In this document: piece by piece, positions 63,087 through 64,000 of the stretch | Layout of the letters: each line of letters opens with the position of its first letter | How positions within the stretch are numbered: the stretch's first letter is position 1 | Origin: Paragordius varius | Taxonomy: Eukaryota; Nematomorpha | Length of the DNA: 64,000 nt | Direction of reading: 5' to 3' | NCBI GenBank assembly: GCA_964247055.1 | Contig: OZ176052.1 | Location: forward strand, 10,974,001 to 11,038,000 | Notes under the pieces: generated by a model | Seen by the model: the letters and a program-made list of their open reading frames with translations, nothing else | Databases searched by the model: none | What the model was told of the DNA's origin: nothing | Made by a program: the position numbers and the translations under genes

Positions 63087-64000
63087 GTAAGTAATTAAAA
63101 TTTATTCAATGGATAACGCCTTAATTATCTATGTTTAAACTGCACCTCCGCAACTTCATTTTTTTTAATGAAAATTAACGTATTTTTAACTTTCTCATAA
63201 TATATATTGAAAAGGTATTTTTACATATTTTTTTGATAATTTTAAAAGCATATTATATTATAAAAAAATATTTACAGCGGAAAGTAATAGATAAAAATTG
63301 TTGTTCTTACTTTAAATTTTTTTTAATACCAATAAAAGTTTTGGCTTATATTTTTGGGTCCTTGAAAACTTATAACCATAGTATATAAGGCCAGGAAATG
63401 TTCATATTTAAAACTTATATTTAGCAAAATAATTTACAAACGTTTCCAATAAGAAAGCGCTTTATGCATAAATTTCATATCATTAGAGATATTCATCTGG
63501 CATCAAATACTTTCAGTTTATATATTAAAACCGAGCGGCATGAGATATTCGGACCATGCCTAAAATAGTTATAAAAAAATTTAAATGAACAATATTGTCT
63601 TGATGATTTAGAAATCTTTGTTTAATTAAAAAGGAATTAATATAAAATATTTTATAACTAGCAACTTATAGATTTTTCAGTCTTTAGATTACCGACCATT
63701 TTATTTTCCTATTTTGGTTCTACAAATATTTAGTCAAGGACTAGTATTAAGAATGTTTAATTGCGTTGATGGCACCATGGGGTTCGGTGCTGTTTTAGAA
63801 TATGAAACCCAGGCGGTGAATATCCACATAAATATATTTCAAAAATAACCCGACATTTTTGTATTGGGACCTCACAATCATAATATTTAAACTTTTGATT
63901 TTTAATTACATTTTATAATAATATATTATTTTTGCGAATACTTAATGCTGATTAATTATATACTTTATAAAATTGCAATAAAACATGTAAATGTGTTTGC
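63087..64000. other. Right edge, probably intron of the C1orf43-like gene
   Basis: Follows a good donor (GTAAGT) at 63087. A possible acceptor at 63680 (TTTTTCAG) precedes an open stretch, but the C1orf43 tail is poorly conserved, so no exon is called. Confidence 0.35.

Noticed and set aside
1-64000. tRNA, rRNA and spliced-leader genes
   Set aside because: Scanned by eye for T-loop GGTTCRANNCC boxes and conserved rRNA blocks and found none. A covariance-model search would be needed to exclude degenerate cases.

Overview
This is a strongly AT-rich, intron-bearing animal nuclear sequence. It holds parts or all of five protein genes: a glycerate kinase 3' part (+, from the left edge to 1360), a complete PEBP-family gene (+, 4879-6405), a complete 32-exon WDR7 / rabconnectin-3-beta homologue (-, 22986-7025), a four-exon globin with a long N-terminal extension (+, 28867-32351), and the 5' part of a C1orf43/NICE-3-like membrane protein gene (+, from 62504 past 63086). 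All are metazoan families, and they were recognised from protein motifs remembered from the families, not from a database search. The most striking gene-level feature is intron size. Ten introns in three genes are only 22-39 nt long (22, 27, 26 in WDR7; 32, 39, 27, 27 in PEBP; 23, 25, 24 in the C1orf43-like gene). Each is bounded by GT and AG, and removing it restores the reading frame and the family alignment. In WDR7 and PEBP they are the most 5' introns, while later introns are tens to thousands of bases long. Introns of about this size are known from dicyemid mesozoans, and small 5' introns (about 30-40 nt) are known from schistosome flatworms. I therefore infer a dicyemid-like or flatworm-like lophotrochozoan, without proof. 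Layout: 1-1360 glycerate kinase exons; 1.9-2.3 kb a dispersed repeat; 2.4-4.4 kb a fold-back repeat split by a hAT-type MITE with a perfect 8-bp target duplication; 4.9-6.4 kb PEBP, convergent with WDR7 (7.0-23.0 kb), whose introns carry a LINE remnant, a TTAA-flanked MITE and TA microsatellites; 23-28.9 kb intergenic with two MITEs and a dispersed repeat; 28.9-32.4 kb globin; 34.0-51.45 kb one 17.4-kb satellite array built from a 49-bp unit and a 42/43-bp hairpin-prone unit with large internal duplications; 52.6-56.0 kb a 3.4-kb hAT transposon with perfect 8-bp target duplications and an inverted second copy of its transposase region; 56.1-59.7 kb MITEs and a LINE RT fragment; 62.4 kb onward a MITE end followed directly by the C1orf43-like gene. 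The genes do not form a shared pathway. They are housekeeping or signalling genes set in repeat-rich intergenic DNA. No tRNA, rRNA, CRISPR array, retrovirus-like element or bacterial-type operon was seen.
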